In this document: one piece after another, positions 26,846-36,038 of the stretch
Layout: every line of letters begins with the position of its first letter
Position numbering within the stretch: the stretch's first letter is position 1
NCBI RefSeq assembly: GCF_011578285.1
Contig: NZ_CP049916.1
Location: 558,001 to 622,000, forward strand
DNA: 64,000 nucleotides
Reading direction: 5' to 3'
Source of the DNA: Acinetobacter lanii
Lineage (GTDB): Bacteria; Pseudomonadota; Gammaproteobacteria; Pseudomonadales; Moraxellaceae
The notes under the pieces: generated by a model
Database searches by the model: none
Seen by the model: only the letters and a program-made list of their open reading frames with translations
What the model was told of the DNA's origin: nothing
Position numbers and translations under genes: made by a program

Positions 26846-27028
26846 CGACAAGCAGGTATCCGGACTACAATGCAATAAGCCAAAACTTATTTGCCACGCC
26901 ACCTTCCCACATCATCGCTGCAGTGGTGTAAACCCTAAGGTTTATAAAGCGTGGTTTTTCATTTATACCGTTGCGGGGGCAGTGTTGGACTTGCACCAAC
27001 TTCCCTAAGCCAAAGCTTAAACTTGTCG
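26846..27028 (-). promoter_or_regulatory. Cobalamin (adenosylcobalamin) riboswitch
   Basis: Minus-strand leader of btuB. The closing stem P1 is CGACAAG (27028-27022) with CTTGTCG (26852-26846). Inside are the conserved GGGAAGTTGGTGCAAGTCC (about 27004-26986), the CTGCCCCCGCAACGG core, the CACTGCAGCGATGATGTGGG segment with GGAAGGTGGC, and the B12 box AGTCCGGATACCTGC (about 26864-26850). High B12 should repress btuB. Confidence 0.96.
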
Positions 27029-27199
27029 CAATTTGGGCGCAGTATAAGGTTTGTACTGCCTATAAACAATGTGTGTTTTAAGGCCAGATGCAGTCAACCT
27101 TTAAGTTTGATTAAAAAATACAACAGAATAATTTGACTCAAACCTCAAGAATATCTATAACTTGATTTTTCATGCGCATAGAACTTGAGCTGAGACAGA

Positions 27200-27844
27200 A
27201 TGCGAACACGCGCAAAAATTTGTGGTATAACTCGAATCGAAGATATTCAAGCGGCTGTGGCAAGTGGAACCGATGCCATCGGCTTGGTGTTTTATCCCCC
27301 AAGTCCACGAGCAGTCAGCATACAGCAGGCCAAAGCCTTGGTTGAGCAGATTCCTGCCTATGTGCAAGTGGTCGGCTTATTCGTTAATGCAACTGCAGAT
27401 GAAATTAATCAAGTCTTAGAGCAAGTGCCTTTAGACGTATTGCAACTGCATGGTGATGAAACGCCTGAGCAGTGTCAGCGCATTGCACAATCGACTAAGC
27501 GCCGTTGGTATAAGGCCATTCAAGTAAAGCCGGGTATCGATATTATTCAGACAATTGTTGAATACCAAGCTATGGGTGCCAGCGCTATGCTGCTTGATGC
27601 TTGGCATCCTGAGCTGAAGGGTGGAACAGGCCATTCATTTGATTGGAACGTATTTCCAAAACTCGATATTCCATTAATTTTAGCAGGCGGTTTAAGCCCT
27701 GAAAATGTAGAACAAGCGATTCGGACCACCCAAGCCTATGCAGTGGATGTCAGCGGTGGGGTAGAGTCGGCAAAAGGTATTAAAAACCAACAACTCATGC
27801 AACGCTTTATACAAGGAGTCCAACGTGGATCAGCAAAGCAATAA
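27200..27844 (+). CDS. trpF: Phosphoribosylanthranilate isomerase
   Basis: A 214-residue TIM-barrel enzyme of tryptophan synthesis that converts phosphoribosylanthranilate to CdRP. The general base Cys lies in KICGITR (residues 5-11), the general acid Asp in [12 protein letters not shown] is close to the phosphate site, and [12 protein letters not shown] (about 29-40) and [12 protein letters not shown] (about 157-168) are typical. The ATG follows a poor ribosome site. It overlaps trpB by 20 bases, which implies translational coupling. Confidence 0.96.
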   Translation: MRTRAKICGITRIEDIQAAVASGTDAIGLVFYPPSPRAVSIQQAKALVEQIPAYVQVVGLFVNATADEINQVLEQVPLDVLQLHGDETPEQCQRIAQSTKRRWYKAIQVKPGIDIIQTIVEYQAMGASAMLLDAWHPELKGGTGHSFDWNVFPKLDIPLILAGGLSPENVEQAIRTTQAYAVDVSGGVESAKGIKNQQLMQRFIQGVQRGSAKQ

Positions 27845-29069
27845 CCAAAACGGTCAAACCATCGACTATACCCAATTCCCAGATCAAAACGGGCATTTCG
27901 GTATTCACGGTGGACGTTTTGTGTCGGAAACGCTGATGGCGGCTTTAGAAGACTTAGAAAAGCTCTATTTCCGTATGAAAGATGATGCGCAGTTTCTTGC
28001 AGAATTTGATCGTGACTTAGCCTATTACGTCGGGCGTCCGAGTCCTCTGTATCATGCTGAGCGATGGTCGAAAGAGTTGGGTGGTGCACAGATTTATTTA
28101 AAACGAGAAGACTTAAACCATACCGGTTCACATAAAGTGAATAACACCATTGGCCAAGCGCTTCTTGCGAAACTTTCAGGTAAAAAACGGATTATTGCGG
28201 AAACTGGTGCGGGTCAGCATGGTGTGGCGACAGCAACCATTGCTGCACGATTAGGTTTGGAATGCGTGGTGTTCATGGGCGCAGAAGACGTCAAACGTCA
28301 AGCCATGAACGTCTACCGTATGCGTTTACTTGGTGCAACGGTGGTGCCTGTAGAAAGTGGTTCTAAAACATTGAAAGATGCCATGAACGAAGCGATGCGT
28401 GATTGGGTCACCAATGTCGATTCAACCTATTATGTGATTGGTACTGTGGCAGGTCCACATCCATACCCACAATTGGTGCGTGATTTCCAATCGATCATTG
28501 GTCGTGAAGCACGTAAACAAATTCAAGAACAAGCGGGACGTCTACCTGATGCCCTTGTGGCTTGTGTAGGTGGTGGTTCAAATGCGATGGGCTTGTTCTA
28601 TCCATTCTTGAATGATCAAGATGTAAAAATGTATGGTGTGGAAGCAGCGGGGTATGGCATTGAAACAGGCAAACATTCTGCGCCATTAAATGCGGGTCAT
28701 GTGGGTGTGCTTCATGGTAACCGCACTTATCTCATGTCAGATGAACAAGGTCAGATCATTGAAACCCATTCGATTTCGGCAGGCTTGGATTATCCGGGCG
28801 TAGGTCCAGAACATAGCTTTTTAAAAGATATGGATCGTGTGCAATATGTACCGATTAATGACAATGAGGCATTACAAGGCTTCCGTGACTTAACCCATAT
28901 TGAAGGGATTATTCCTGCTTTGGAAAGCTCACATGCGATGGCTTATGTAACTAAACTTGCCCCAACCATGGATAAAGATCAAATTATCATTGCGACAGTA
29001 TCTGGTCGTGGTGATAAAGATTTGATGACTGTTGCTCGCATCGATGGGGTGGAAATGGTCGATATGTAA
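27825..29069 (+). CDS. trpB: Tryptophan synthase beta chain
   Basis: A 414-residue PLP enzyme that joins indole and serine to tryptophan. The PLP lysine lies in [18 protein letters not shown] (about residues 98-115), the glycine-rich phosphate site is [15 protein letters not shown] (about 246-260) and [19 protein letters not shown] is the TrpB-type (TrpB1) loop. The GTG at 27825, with AGGAG eight bases upstream, lies inside the end of trpF. In most bacteria trpA follows; here a terminator follows instead and no trpA lies in the window. Confidence 0.97.
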   Translation: MDQQSNNQNGQTIDYTQFPDQNGHFGIHGGRFVSETLMAALEDLEKLYFRMKDDAQFLAEFDRDLAYYVGRPSPLYHAERWSKELGGAQIYLKREDLNHTGSHKVNNTIGQALLAKLSGKKRIIAETGAGQHGVATATIAARLGLECVVFMGAEDVKRQAMNVYRMRLLGATVVPVESGSKTLKDAMNEAMRDWVTNVDSTYYVIGTVAGPHPYPQLVRDFQSIIGREARKQIQEQAGRLPDALVACVGGGSNAMGLFYPFLNDQDVKMYGVEAAGYGIETGKHSAPLNAGHVGVLHGNRTYLMSDEQGQIIETHSISAGLDYPGVGPEHSFLKDMDRVQYVPINDNEALQGFRDLTHIEGIIPALESSHAMAYVTKLAPTMDKDQIIIATVSGRGDKDLMTVARIDGVEMVDM

Positions 29070-29491
29070 TTCCAATAAAATACAAAATTAAATATGAAAG
29101 ATAGATTTTGCCTTTTAAGTTGGCGGTCCTAGCTTAAAAGGCATTTTTATCGATCTTGTGTATAAACTTAAGTCTAATACCTGAAAGTCGCAAGGAAATG
29201 GCAAATTATTTAAATTATAATTTTACCATTGTTGGCATATTTATGATTAATTTTATGCAGATGATTTGAATCCATTGATCAACGAATACTATTATATAAC
29301 TTAAGTCGTATACTATTTTTGAAAAAATCAGGTATACTCGTTTACGGGCTAATTCCAGTCATATATATAAATCGTATTTATGGTGCCATAAATCAAATAA
29401 ATGGAATATGGATATTTATTTTTTTGATATCAATATTTCTGATTTTTGACCTTTATATGATGTGGTGTTGTTTTGAAAATTTGGGGTTGAT
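29070..29491. other. AT-rich gap between trpB and the DUF1543 gene
   Basis: 420 bases. It holds the trpB terminator and, at 29319-29513, a TTG-initiated frame for a 64-residue hydrophobic peptide whose end overlaps the next gene. That frame has no clear ribosome site and I do not call it a gene. The rest is AT-rich promoter-like DNA. Confidence 0.55.
29109..29147 (+). terminator. Rho-independent terminator of trpFB
   Basis: GCCTTTTAAG and CTTAAAAGGC arms with a loop of about 14 bases, then ATTTTT. Confidence 0.88.
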
Positions 29492-30004
29492 GTGTCAAAT
29501 CTATATATGGTGATGCTCGGCGGACGCCATAAAAATGCGTTTACTGAAGTTCACGATGTAGTAATGGCAGTCGGTAGTTCTCTTGAGGATGTCTATCCTC
29601 AACTCAAGCAAGCGTGGTTTGCTGAGTCGAAAGGCTTGCATATCGATGCTTGGTCTGAAATTCATGGTGTGAGCCATGAAGGGCAGCATTATCAAATCCA
29701 ATTTTCAAATACTCAACCTCGACCATCAGACCTAAAGTTATATTTGATTAATTTGGGTGGTTATCATCCAGATCAATTTGGTGAACTTCACCGATATAGC
29801 TTGGTGGTTGCGGAAAACCCGGCCATGGCAAAGCGATATAGTAAAGCTCAATTTGCTGAGCAATGGCAGAAGCAACATGTGGATGCTGTGATTGATGTTG
29901 ATGACTGTTTTGAAATCGATCAAATTCAAGGCCGTTATGTGTATTTAGTCGAGGCTGATTATCAGCCGACTTATTGGGAAAATTGTTATATCGTTTTAAG
30001 CTAA
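29492..30004 (+). CDS. DUF1543 domain protein with two repeats
   Basis: A 170-residue soluble protein of unknown function. Two similar halves are visible: LYMVMLGGRHKNAFTEVHDV (residues 4-23) and LYLINLGGYHPDQFGELHRY (about 82-101), each followed by a strand with A-V-G or V-A-E and a helix. This fits DUF1543, where one protein often carries two copies. The start is GTG (29492); an ATG at 29507 (Met6) is possible. It stands alone, with no terminator seen. Confidence 0.82.
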   Translation: MSNLYMVMLGGRHKNAFTEVHDVVMAVGSSLEDVYPQLKQAWFAESKGLHIDAWSEIHGVSHEGQHYQIQFSNTQPRPSDLKLYLINLGGYHPDQFGELHRYSLVVAENPAMAKRYSKAQFAEQWQKQHVDAVIDVDDCFEIDQIQGRYVYLVEADYQPTYWENCYIVLS

Positions 30005-30228
30005 TTTTTAGATCTAAGTTTGTTGTCAAAATTCAGCACAATATCGCTTAATTTTTGTACGTTATAATTAAACTTACCTCGTTTTTGATCACTTCTTCAG
30101 CAATTTTAGAGGTGGAATTTTCGTTTTTTAAAATTTTTTTTATAAAAAAAATGTATTAAAAAAAATAACTTAGCAATTCGATCGGAATTTGCTTATTGAA
30201 GTTACACAAAATCGGCGTAACCTACACA

Positions 30229-30242
30229 CATTGTACACAATG
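30229..30242. promoter_or_regulatory. Inverted repeat upstream of the first oprB
   Basis: CATTGT-AC-ACAATG lies 17 bases before the ATG, next to the ribosome site. A second inverted pair, GTTAC (30201-30205) and GTAAC (30217-30221), lies just upstream. Either could be an operator; no known regulator site was matched. Confidence 0.4.
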
Positions 30243-30259
30243 ATTTAGGTCGTCATTTT

Positions 30260-31549
30260 ATGTATCTCTCCCCATTATCTAAGGCGGTTTCTGCATCCCT
30301 AGCAACCTTCATTTTGGCTGTTTCTGCTGCACATGCAGATGATGCTTTCAGCACTGAAAGCCAGTGGATGTTTGGTGATTGGAACGGTAAACGTACTGAA
30401 CTCCAAGAAAAAGGCTATGACTTTAATTTTGGCTACGGTGGTCAATTTGCCACACTATTAGATTCATCAAAAATTGATTCTACACATGGTGCTGAATATT
30501 CTGATCAAATTGTTTTAGGCACTCACTTCGATTTAGAAAAAATCGCAGGTTGGAAAGACACTGAAGCGCAAATTAACGTCACTAAACGTATGGGTGATTC
30601 ACTTTCTCGTACGTCTGATGCATTAGATGGTCATCAAACAGCTGCGCAAGAAGTTTGGGGGCGAGGTCAAACTTGGCGTTTAACTGATTTTTGGATCAAG
30701 AAAAAATTCTTTGACCAGAAATTAGATATTAAAGTCGGTCGTATGGGTGAGGGGGAGGACTTCAATAGTTTTGAATGTAACTTCTCAAACTTATCCCTTT
30801 GTGGTTCTCAAATTGGTGACTATGTAGGCGACCAGTGGTACAACTGGCCAGTCAGTGTTTGGGCTGCGCGTTTCAAATATAACTGGACACCTGAGTTCTA
30901 CACTCAAATTGGTGTTTACGAATATAACCCAGAAAATATTGATAACCGTGGTAAAGGTTTCAATATGAGCTTTGATGGCGGTAAAGGTGTGATCCTTCCG
31001 GTTGAAGCAGTATGGCAACCAAAATTTGGTGCAAGCAAACTTCCTGGTGAATATCGTTTAGGTTACTACTACAGCACAGCTAATGTGAAACAAGTGGTTG
31101 ATGAATCTAAGCGTGGCAATAAACAGGGTGGTTGGTTGGTTGCTAATCAACAATTTACCACGCATCACGGTGATGTAAATCGTGGTTTGTCTGGTTTCAT
31201 GAATTTAGCGTTTATGGACAGTAAAACCAATGCTGTTACTGATATGCAAAATATTGGTTTGCGTTACGTCGGTATGATGGATGCACGTCCTAAAGATGAT
31301 TTGGCGATTGGTGTGTCACGTATTAAAGTAGGTGATAACGTTAATCGTCATAACGATAGTATTGGTTATGTTGACCAGTATGGTCGTGGTTATCAAAGTG
31401 ATGAAATCAACGTCGAGCTTTACTACGGTATTCATTTCGCAAATTGGTTAACTGTTCGTCCAAATATCCAATACGTCAATCATGTCGGTGGTTACCGTCA
31501 TGGTAATGATGCATGGGTAGGTGGTATTAAATTTAACACAGCATTCTAG
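30260..31549 (+). CDS. oprB: OprB-family carbohydrate porin
   Basis: Outer-membrane porin of 429 residues. A signal peptide (about 1-26, AAHA cleavage) is followed by the family opening WMFGDWNGKRTELQEKGYDF (about residues 36-55), and the barrel ends in Phe (GGIKFNTAF). Two cysteines eight residues apart (FECNFSNLSLCGSQ, about residue 176) are shared with the three other copies in this window and probably form a disulfide. OprB proteins admit glucose and other sugars. It precedes gcd by about 160 bases, which fits a role in delivering aldoses to the periplasmic dehydrogenase. Confidence 0.92.
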   Translation: MYLSPLSKAVSASLATFILAVSAAHADDAFSTESQWMFGDWNGKRTELQEKGYDFNFGYGGQFATLLDSSKIDSTHGAEYSDQIVLGTHFDLEKIAGWKDTEAQINVTKRMGDSLSRTSDALDGHQTAAQEVWGRGQTWRLTDFWIKKKFFDQKLDIKVGRMGEGEDFNSFECNFSNLSLCGSQIGDYVGDQWYNWPVSVWAARFKYNWTPEFYTQIGVYEYNPENIDNRGKGFNMSFDGGKGVILPVEAVWQPKFGASKLPGEYRLGYYYSTANVKQVVDESKRGNKQGGWLVANQQFTTHHGDVNRGLSGFMNLAFMDSKTNAVTDMQNIGLRYVGMMDARPKDDLAIGVSRIKVGDNVNRHNDSIGYVDQYGRGYQSDEINVELYYGIHFANWLTVRPNIQYVNHVGGYRHGNDAWVGGIKFNTAF

Positions 31550-31706
31550 TTTTTTAAGTGTGGACTCCCGTGTTTGATTGAGCGTAGTGATGCATCTCTA
31601 TGAGATGCATGCTCAAGTGGTTGGGTCATTCGCATTTAAACAACTATATGGTGCCTATACAGTGGTTGGGTATAGGCTTTCAAAGAATCTTTTATAGGTG
31701 GTTCAT

Positions 31707-34109
31707 ATGAGCACTCCAGCATCAGGTTCAGTACTTAAAACGATTCTTGCAGTGGTTGCTGCAATTATCGGTTTAGTATTGCTGATTGGAGGGATTTATC
31801 TTGCAGTTCTTGGTGGGTCTTGGTACTACATCATTGCAGGTATTTTCTTCATCGTGACTGCAGTTTTATTGCAAAAGCTTAAAGGCTCTGCACTAACTGT
31901 TTATGCTGTACTTGTTTTAGGTACAGTGGTTTGGGGCTTATGGGAAGTAGGTTCTGACTTCTTCGCATTGGCACCTCGTTTAGACATTTTAGGTGTTTTC
32001 GGTCTGTTGTTATTGATTCCTGCGGTTACTCGCGGTTTTGATGGTGCAAAAGGCGGAAAAATTGCATTGACTGGTTCTCTTGCAATTACCATTCTTGTCA
32101 TGATTTATGCAGTATTTAATGACCCACAAGAAATTCGTGGTGAATTAAAATCTCAACAACCTGAAACTGCTAAACCAATCCCAGGTGTAGCAGATGCAGA
32201 TTGGCCTGCATATGGTCGTACTCAGTCTGGTTTACGTTATTCTCCGTTGAAACAAATCACTTCAGATAACGTTAAAGATTTGCAAGTTGCGTGGGAATAC
32301 CACACTGGCGAATTCAAAACTGAAAACGACTCTGGTGAGACAACCAATCAGTTAACGCCAATCAAAGTTGGTGATAACATGTACATCTGTACAACTCACC
32401 AAAAATTGACTGCGCTTGATCCTGCTACTGGTAAAGCGAAATGGACTTACGATCCTAAGTTACGTGCTGATAACACTTATCAACATTTAACTTGTCGTGG
32501 TGTGTCTTACTATGATGCAAACAACACTGTTGGTTTCGAAACAAGCTTAGCTGCGAAGAAAACAACCTCTGCTGAATGTCCTCAAAAAGTTATTCTTCCT
32601 GTGAACGACGGTCGTCTAGTTGCGGTTAATCCACAAACTGGTAAACCATGTTCTGACTTTGGTAAAAATGGTGAAATTGATCTTCAAAAAGACATGCCAT
32701 TCCCTTACCCAGGTGGTTACATCCCAACTTCTCCTCCAGTTGTAACAGGTACTACGATTATTATCGCGGGTTCTACAACGGATAACTATTCTACTGAAGA
32801 ACCATCTGGTGTTATCCGTGGTTACGACGTAAATACTGGTGAACTTCTTTGGGTATTTGATACAGGTGCTGAAGATCCAAATGCGATCCCTGCTCCAGGT
32901 CAAAAATTTGTACACAACTCACCAAACGCTTGGGCACCATTGGCTTATGATGCTGACCTAGACATCGTATATGTTCCAACAGGTGTAGGTACTCCGGATA
33001 TCTTCGGTGGTCACCGTACTGAGTTAGATGAGCGTTATGCAAACTCTATGCTTGCAATCAACGCGACTACTGGTAAGTTGGTTTGGAACTTCCAAACTAC
33101 ACATCACGATTTGTGGGATATGGACGTACCGTCACAACCTACATTGGCTGATATTAAAGACAAAGACGGTAAAACTGTTCCAGCAATCTATGTATTGACT
33201 AAAACAGGTAATGCCTTTGTTCTAGACCGTCGTAACGGTAAAGCAATTGTGCCGATTACAGAGAAACCTGTTCCACAATCTGTAAAACGTGGTCCACAGA
33301 CTAAAGGTGAGTTCTACTCTAAAACTCAACCGTTCTCTGATTTCGACATGGCGCCAAAAGAGAAATTAACTGACAAACAAATGTGGGGTGCCACTATGTT
33401 TGACCAATTAATGTGCCGTGTATACTTCCACAAATTGAACTATGAAGGTATCTACACTCCACCTTCAGAAAATGGTACTTTGGTATTCCCAGGTAACTTA
33501 GGTGTGTTCGAATGGGGCGGTATGTCTGTTAACCCAGACCGTCAAATCGCTGTAATGAACCCAATTGGCTTACCATTCGTAACTAAATTGATCCCACAAG
33601 ATCCAAACCGTAAGCAAACTGCGAAAGGTGCGGGTACTGAAGCTGGTGTTCAACCAATGTACGGTGTGCCTTACGGTGTTGAGATCAGTGCGTTCTTATC
33701 TCCATTCGGTTTACCATGTAAACAACCTTCATGGGGCTTCGTGGCTGGTGTTGACTTAAATACTCACGAAACTGTTTGGAAACGTCGTATCGGTACAATT
33801 TCTGACAGTATGCCTGGTATTCCATTACCTCCATTCAAAATGGGTGTACCAATGTTGGGTGGTTCTATCTCAACTGCGGGTAACGTAATGTTTGTTGGTG
33901 GTACACAAGATAACTATATCCGTGCAATCAACGTGACTAACGGTGATGAGCTTTGGAAAGGTCGTCTTCCTGCGGGTGGTCAAGCGACTCCTATGACTTA
34001 CGAAGCAAATGGTAAACAATACGTTGTTATCATGGCGGGTGGTCACGGTTCGTTCGGTACCAAAATGGGTGACTCTCTAGTGGCTTATGCACTTCCTGAG
34101 AAAAAATAA
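31707..34109 (+). CDS. gcd: Membrane-bound PQQ-dependent glucose dehydrogenase
   Basis: An 800-residue quinoprotein that oxidises glucose and other aldoses to lactones in the periplasm and passes electrons to ubiquinone. Five hydrophobic helices cover about residues 10-140 (AVVAAIIGLVLLIGGIYLAV and on). The eight-bladed propeller follows, beginning DADWPAYGRTQSGLRYSPL (about residue 163), with W-motif repeats such as LTALDPATGKAKWTYD and GYDVNTGELLWVFDTG. The ATG at 31707 has AGGTGG at five bases; the frame's GTG at 31698 is within that site. The length matches the known Acinetobacter membrane enzyme. PQQ must come from biosynthesis elsewhere or from uptake. A terminator follows. Confidence 0.96.
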   Translation: MSTPASGSVLKTILAVVAAIIGLVLLIGGIYLAVLGGSWYYIIAGIFFIVTAVLLQKLKGSALTVYAVLVLGTVVWGLWEVGSDFFALAPRLDILGVFGLLLLIPAVTRGFDGAKGGKIALTGSLAITILVMIYAVFNDPQEIRGELKSQQPETAKPIPGVADADWPAYGRTQSGLRYSPLKQITSDNVKDLQVAWEYHTGEFKTENDSGETTNQLTPIKVGDNMYICTTHQKLTALDPATGKAKWTYDPKLRADNTYQHLTCRGVSYYDANNTVGFETSLAAKKTTSAECPQKVILPVNDGRLVAVNPQTGKPCSDFGKNGEIDLQKDMPFPYPGGYIPTSPPVVTGTTIIIAGSTTDNYSTEEPSGVIRGYDVNTGELLWVFDTGAEDPNAIPAPGQKFVHNSPNAWAPLAYDADLDIVYVPTGVGTPDIFGGHRTELDERYANSMLAINATTGKLVWNFQTTHHDLWDMDVPSQPTLADIKDKDGKTVPAIYVLTKTGNAFVLDRRNGKAIVPITEKPVPQSVKRGPQTKGEFYSKTQPFSDFDMAPKEKLTDKQMWGATMFDQLMCRVYFHKLNYEGIYTPPSENGTLVFPGNLGVFEWGGMSVNPDRQIAVMNPIGLPFVTKLIPQDPNRKQTAKGAGTEAGVQPMYGVPYGVEISAFLSPFGLPCKQPSWGFVAGVDLNTHETVWKRRIGTISDSMPGIPLPPFKMGVPMLGGSISTAGNVMFVGGTQDNYIRAINVTNGDELWKGRLPAGGQATPMTYEANGKQYVVIMAGGHGSFGTKMGDSLVAYALPEKK

Positions 34110-34127
34110 TTAAGTCTTAACTTAATT

Positions 34128-34159
34128 AAAAAAAAGCCTGATTCGTCAGGCTTTTTTTT
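34128..34159 (+). terminator. Rho-independent terminator of gcd
   Basis: AAAAAGCCTGA and TCAGGCTTTTT arms with a four-base loop and a long T run. Confidence 0.93.
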
Positions 34160-34368
34160 GTCTCATTGAAAAGCATACTGTGTTTATTTTGATATGAAAA
34201 AAACTGCTAAATAATCGATAAAATAATCAAATCACATGCATAGATCATCAAAATCCGGCAAAGCCTTTATATCAGTGAAGTTTGAGGTGTCTTATCAATA
34301 AAACCGCTATTAAATATGTAAAAAACGCATTTTATTGATAGTTTAAATGCCGTTATTCTGTCTGCCTT

Positions 34369-34374
34369 TATAAT
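34369..34374 (+). promoter_or_regulatory. Perfect -10 hexamer close to the cysI start
   Basis: TATAAT lies 20 bases before the ATG at 34395. Transcription would begin near 34381, giving a leader of about 14 bases without a Shine-Dalgarno. No good -35 is seen at 16-18 bases, which would suit an activator such as CysB. Confidence 0.5.
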
Positions 34375-34394
34375 GACACTACTAGCTGTACGCC

Positions 34395-36038
34395 ATGTAT
34401 TTATATACTGATTTCGATCAGCAACTGATCAATGAACGTGTTGCACAGTTCCGCGACCAAACGGAACGTTATTTAGCGGGTAAATTGACGGAAGATGAAT
34501 ACCGTCCGCTACGTCTGCAAAATGGGCTTTATGTGCAACGTTATGCACCTATGCTTCGTGTAGCAGTGCCTTATGGTCTAATGAACTCAAACCAATTACG
34601 CAAAATTGCATCTTTGGCAAAAGACTATGACCGTGGTTATGCGCACGTGTCTACACGTCAAAACATTCAGTTTAACTGGCCTGCGCTAGAAAATGTCCCA
34701 GAGATGCTGGCTGAGCTTGCAACTGTCCAAATGCATGCGATTCAAACCTCAGGAAACTGTATTCGTAACACCACGACTGACCAATATGCAGGTGTGGTTG
34801 CAGGTGAAATCGCAGATCCACGTCCGACTTGTGAATTGATCCGTCAATGGTCAACGTTCCACCCAGAGTTTGCATTCTTACCACGTAAATTCAAGATAGC
34901 AGTGTCTGCACTTGAGGAAGTTGATCGTGCTGCAACGTCTTTCCATGATATCGGTGTATATATCGTAAAAAATGAAGCAGGTGAGATCGGCTACAAAATC
35001 AAAGTGGGTGGTGGTCTAGGTCGTACACCTGTGATTGGTAGCTTTATTCGTGAGTTTTTGCCACGTGAAGACTTAATTGCTTATCTTGAAGCTGTGCTTC
35101 GTGTGTATAACTTGCATGGTCGTCGTGATAATAAATATAAAGCACGTATTAAGATTTTGGTGAAAGCATTAACTCCTGAAGTCTTTGCAGAGAAAGTTGA
35201 AGCTGAATTTGCTCATACGATTCAGACTTTGAAAATTCAACCTGAAATCTTGAAAAAATTAGACGAAGAATTTACACCGTTTGATTATCAAGATTATGCA
35301 GAGGAAGACTTCACAGCACAATTTGCTGAATATCCAAAATTCAAACAGTGGTTTAACATCAATACCAATGCGCATAAAGTCAAAGGTTATCGTATCGTGA
35401 CGATTTCTTTGAAACGTGCCGGTATTGCGCCGGGTGATATGACCACTGAAGAAATGAATTTGATCGCAGACCTTGCAGACAAGTATACTTTTGGTGAATT
35501 ACGTACTACACATGAGCAAAATATTGCACTTGTAGATGTACCACAAAAAGACTTATTTGAACTTTGGATGATTCTAGAAAAGAACAATTTGGCACGCGCA
35601 CACATTGGGTTCTTGACGGACATCATTTGCTGCCCAGGCGGTGACTTCTGTTCATTGGCCAATGCGAAATCGATTCCAATTTCTGAAGCGATTTCACGTC
35701 GTTTTGATGATCTCGATACCATTTACAACTTGGGTAAATTGGACCTTAACATCTCAGGGTGTATGAATGCCTGCGGTCATCACCATGTGGGTAATATTGG
35801 TATTCTTGGCGTAGATAAAAAAGGTGCTGAGTTCTACCAAATCACTTTAGGTGGTAATGCAGACCATGATGCATCCATTGGTGACATCTTAGGGCCATCG
35901 TTTGCAGCAGATCGTGTGCCAGATGTGGTGGAAGAAATCCTAAACACTTATCTTGATCTGCGTGAAGAGGGTGAAGAGTTTATTGATACCTATCGCCGTG
36001 TTGGCATCAAACCATTTAAGGAGCGTGCATATGCTTAA
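34395..36038 (+). CDS. cysI: Sulfite reductase hemoprotein (nitrite/sulfite reductase family)
   Basis: A 547-residue siroheme and [4Fe-4S] enzyme of assimilatory sulfate reduction. The four cluster cysteines are visible in CCPGGDFC (C-x5-C, about residue 412) and SGCMNACGHH (C-x3-C, about residue 455). The siroheme-binding Arg-rich region AHVSTRQNIQFNW (about 81-93) and GNCIRNTTTDQYAGV are typical. Assimilatory nitrite reductase is the alternative, but the coupled DUF934 gene is the usual partner of cysI in gammaproteobacteria. No flavoprotein partner (cysJ) is adjacent, so the electron donor is encoded elsewhere. Confidence 0.9.
   Translation: MYLYTDFDQQLINERVAQFRDQTERYLAGKLTEDEYRPLRLQNGLYVQRYAPMLRVAVPYGLMNSNQLRKIASLAKDYDRGYAHVSTRQNIQFNWPALENVPEMLAELATVQMHAIQTSGNCIRNTTTDQYAGVVAGEIADPRPTCELIRQWSTFHPEFAFLPRKFKIAVSALEEVDRAATSFHDIGVYIVKNEAGEIGYKIKVGGGLGRTPVIGSFIREFLPREDLIAYLEAVLRVYNLHGRRDNKYKARIKILVKALTPEVFAEKVEAEFAHTIQTLKIQPEILKKLDEEFTPFDYQDYAEEDFTAQFAEYPKFKQWFNINTNAHKVKGYRIVTISLKRAGIAPGDMTTEEMNLIADLADKYTFGELRTTHEQNIALVDVPQKDLFELWMILEKNNLARAHIGFLTDIICCPGGDFCSLANAKSIPISEAISRRFDDLDTIYNLGKLDLNISGCMNACGHHHVGNIGILGVDKKGAEFYQITLGGNADHDASIGDILGPSFAADRVPDVVEEILNTYLDLREEGEEFIDTYRRVGIKPFKERAYA

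Noticed and set aside
26810..26902. N-terminal extension of BtuB by 31 residues
   Set aside because: This part lies in the cobalamin riboswitch and puts a non-signal sequence ahead of a clear signal peptide.
29319..29513. TTG-initiated frame for a 64-residue hydrophobic peptide before the DUF1543 gene
   Set aside because: No clear ribosome site, very AT-rich, and the end overlaps the next gene. It could be a small membrane protein, but support is too weak to call.
35953..36030. Upstream extension of the DUF934 protein by 26 residues
   Set aside because: The extension lies fully within cysI. The ATG at 36031 has a strong AAGGAG and matches the family N-terminus.
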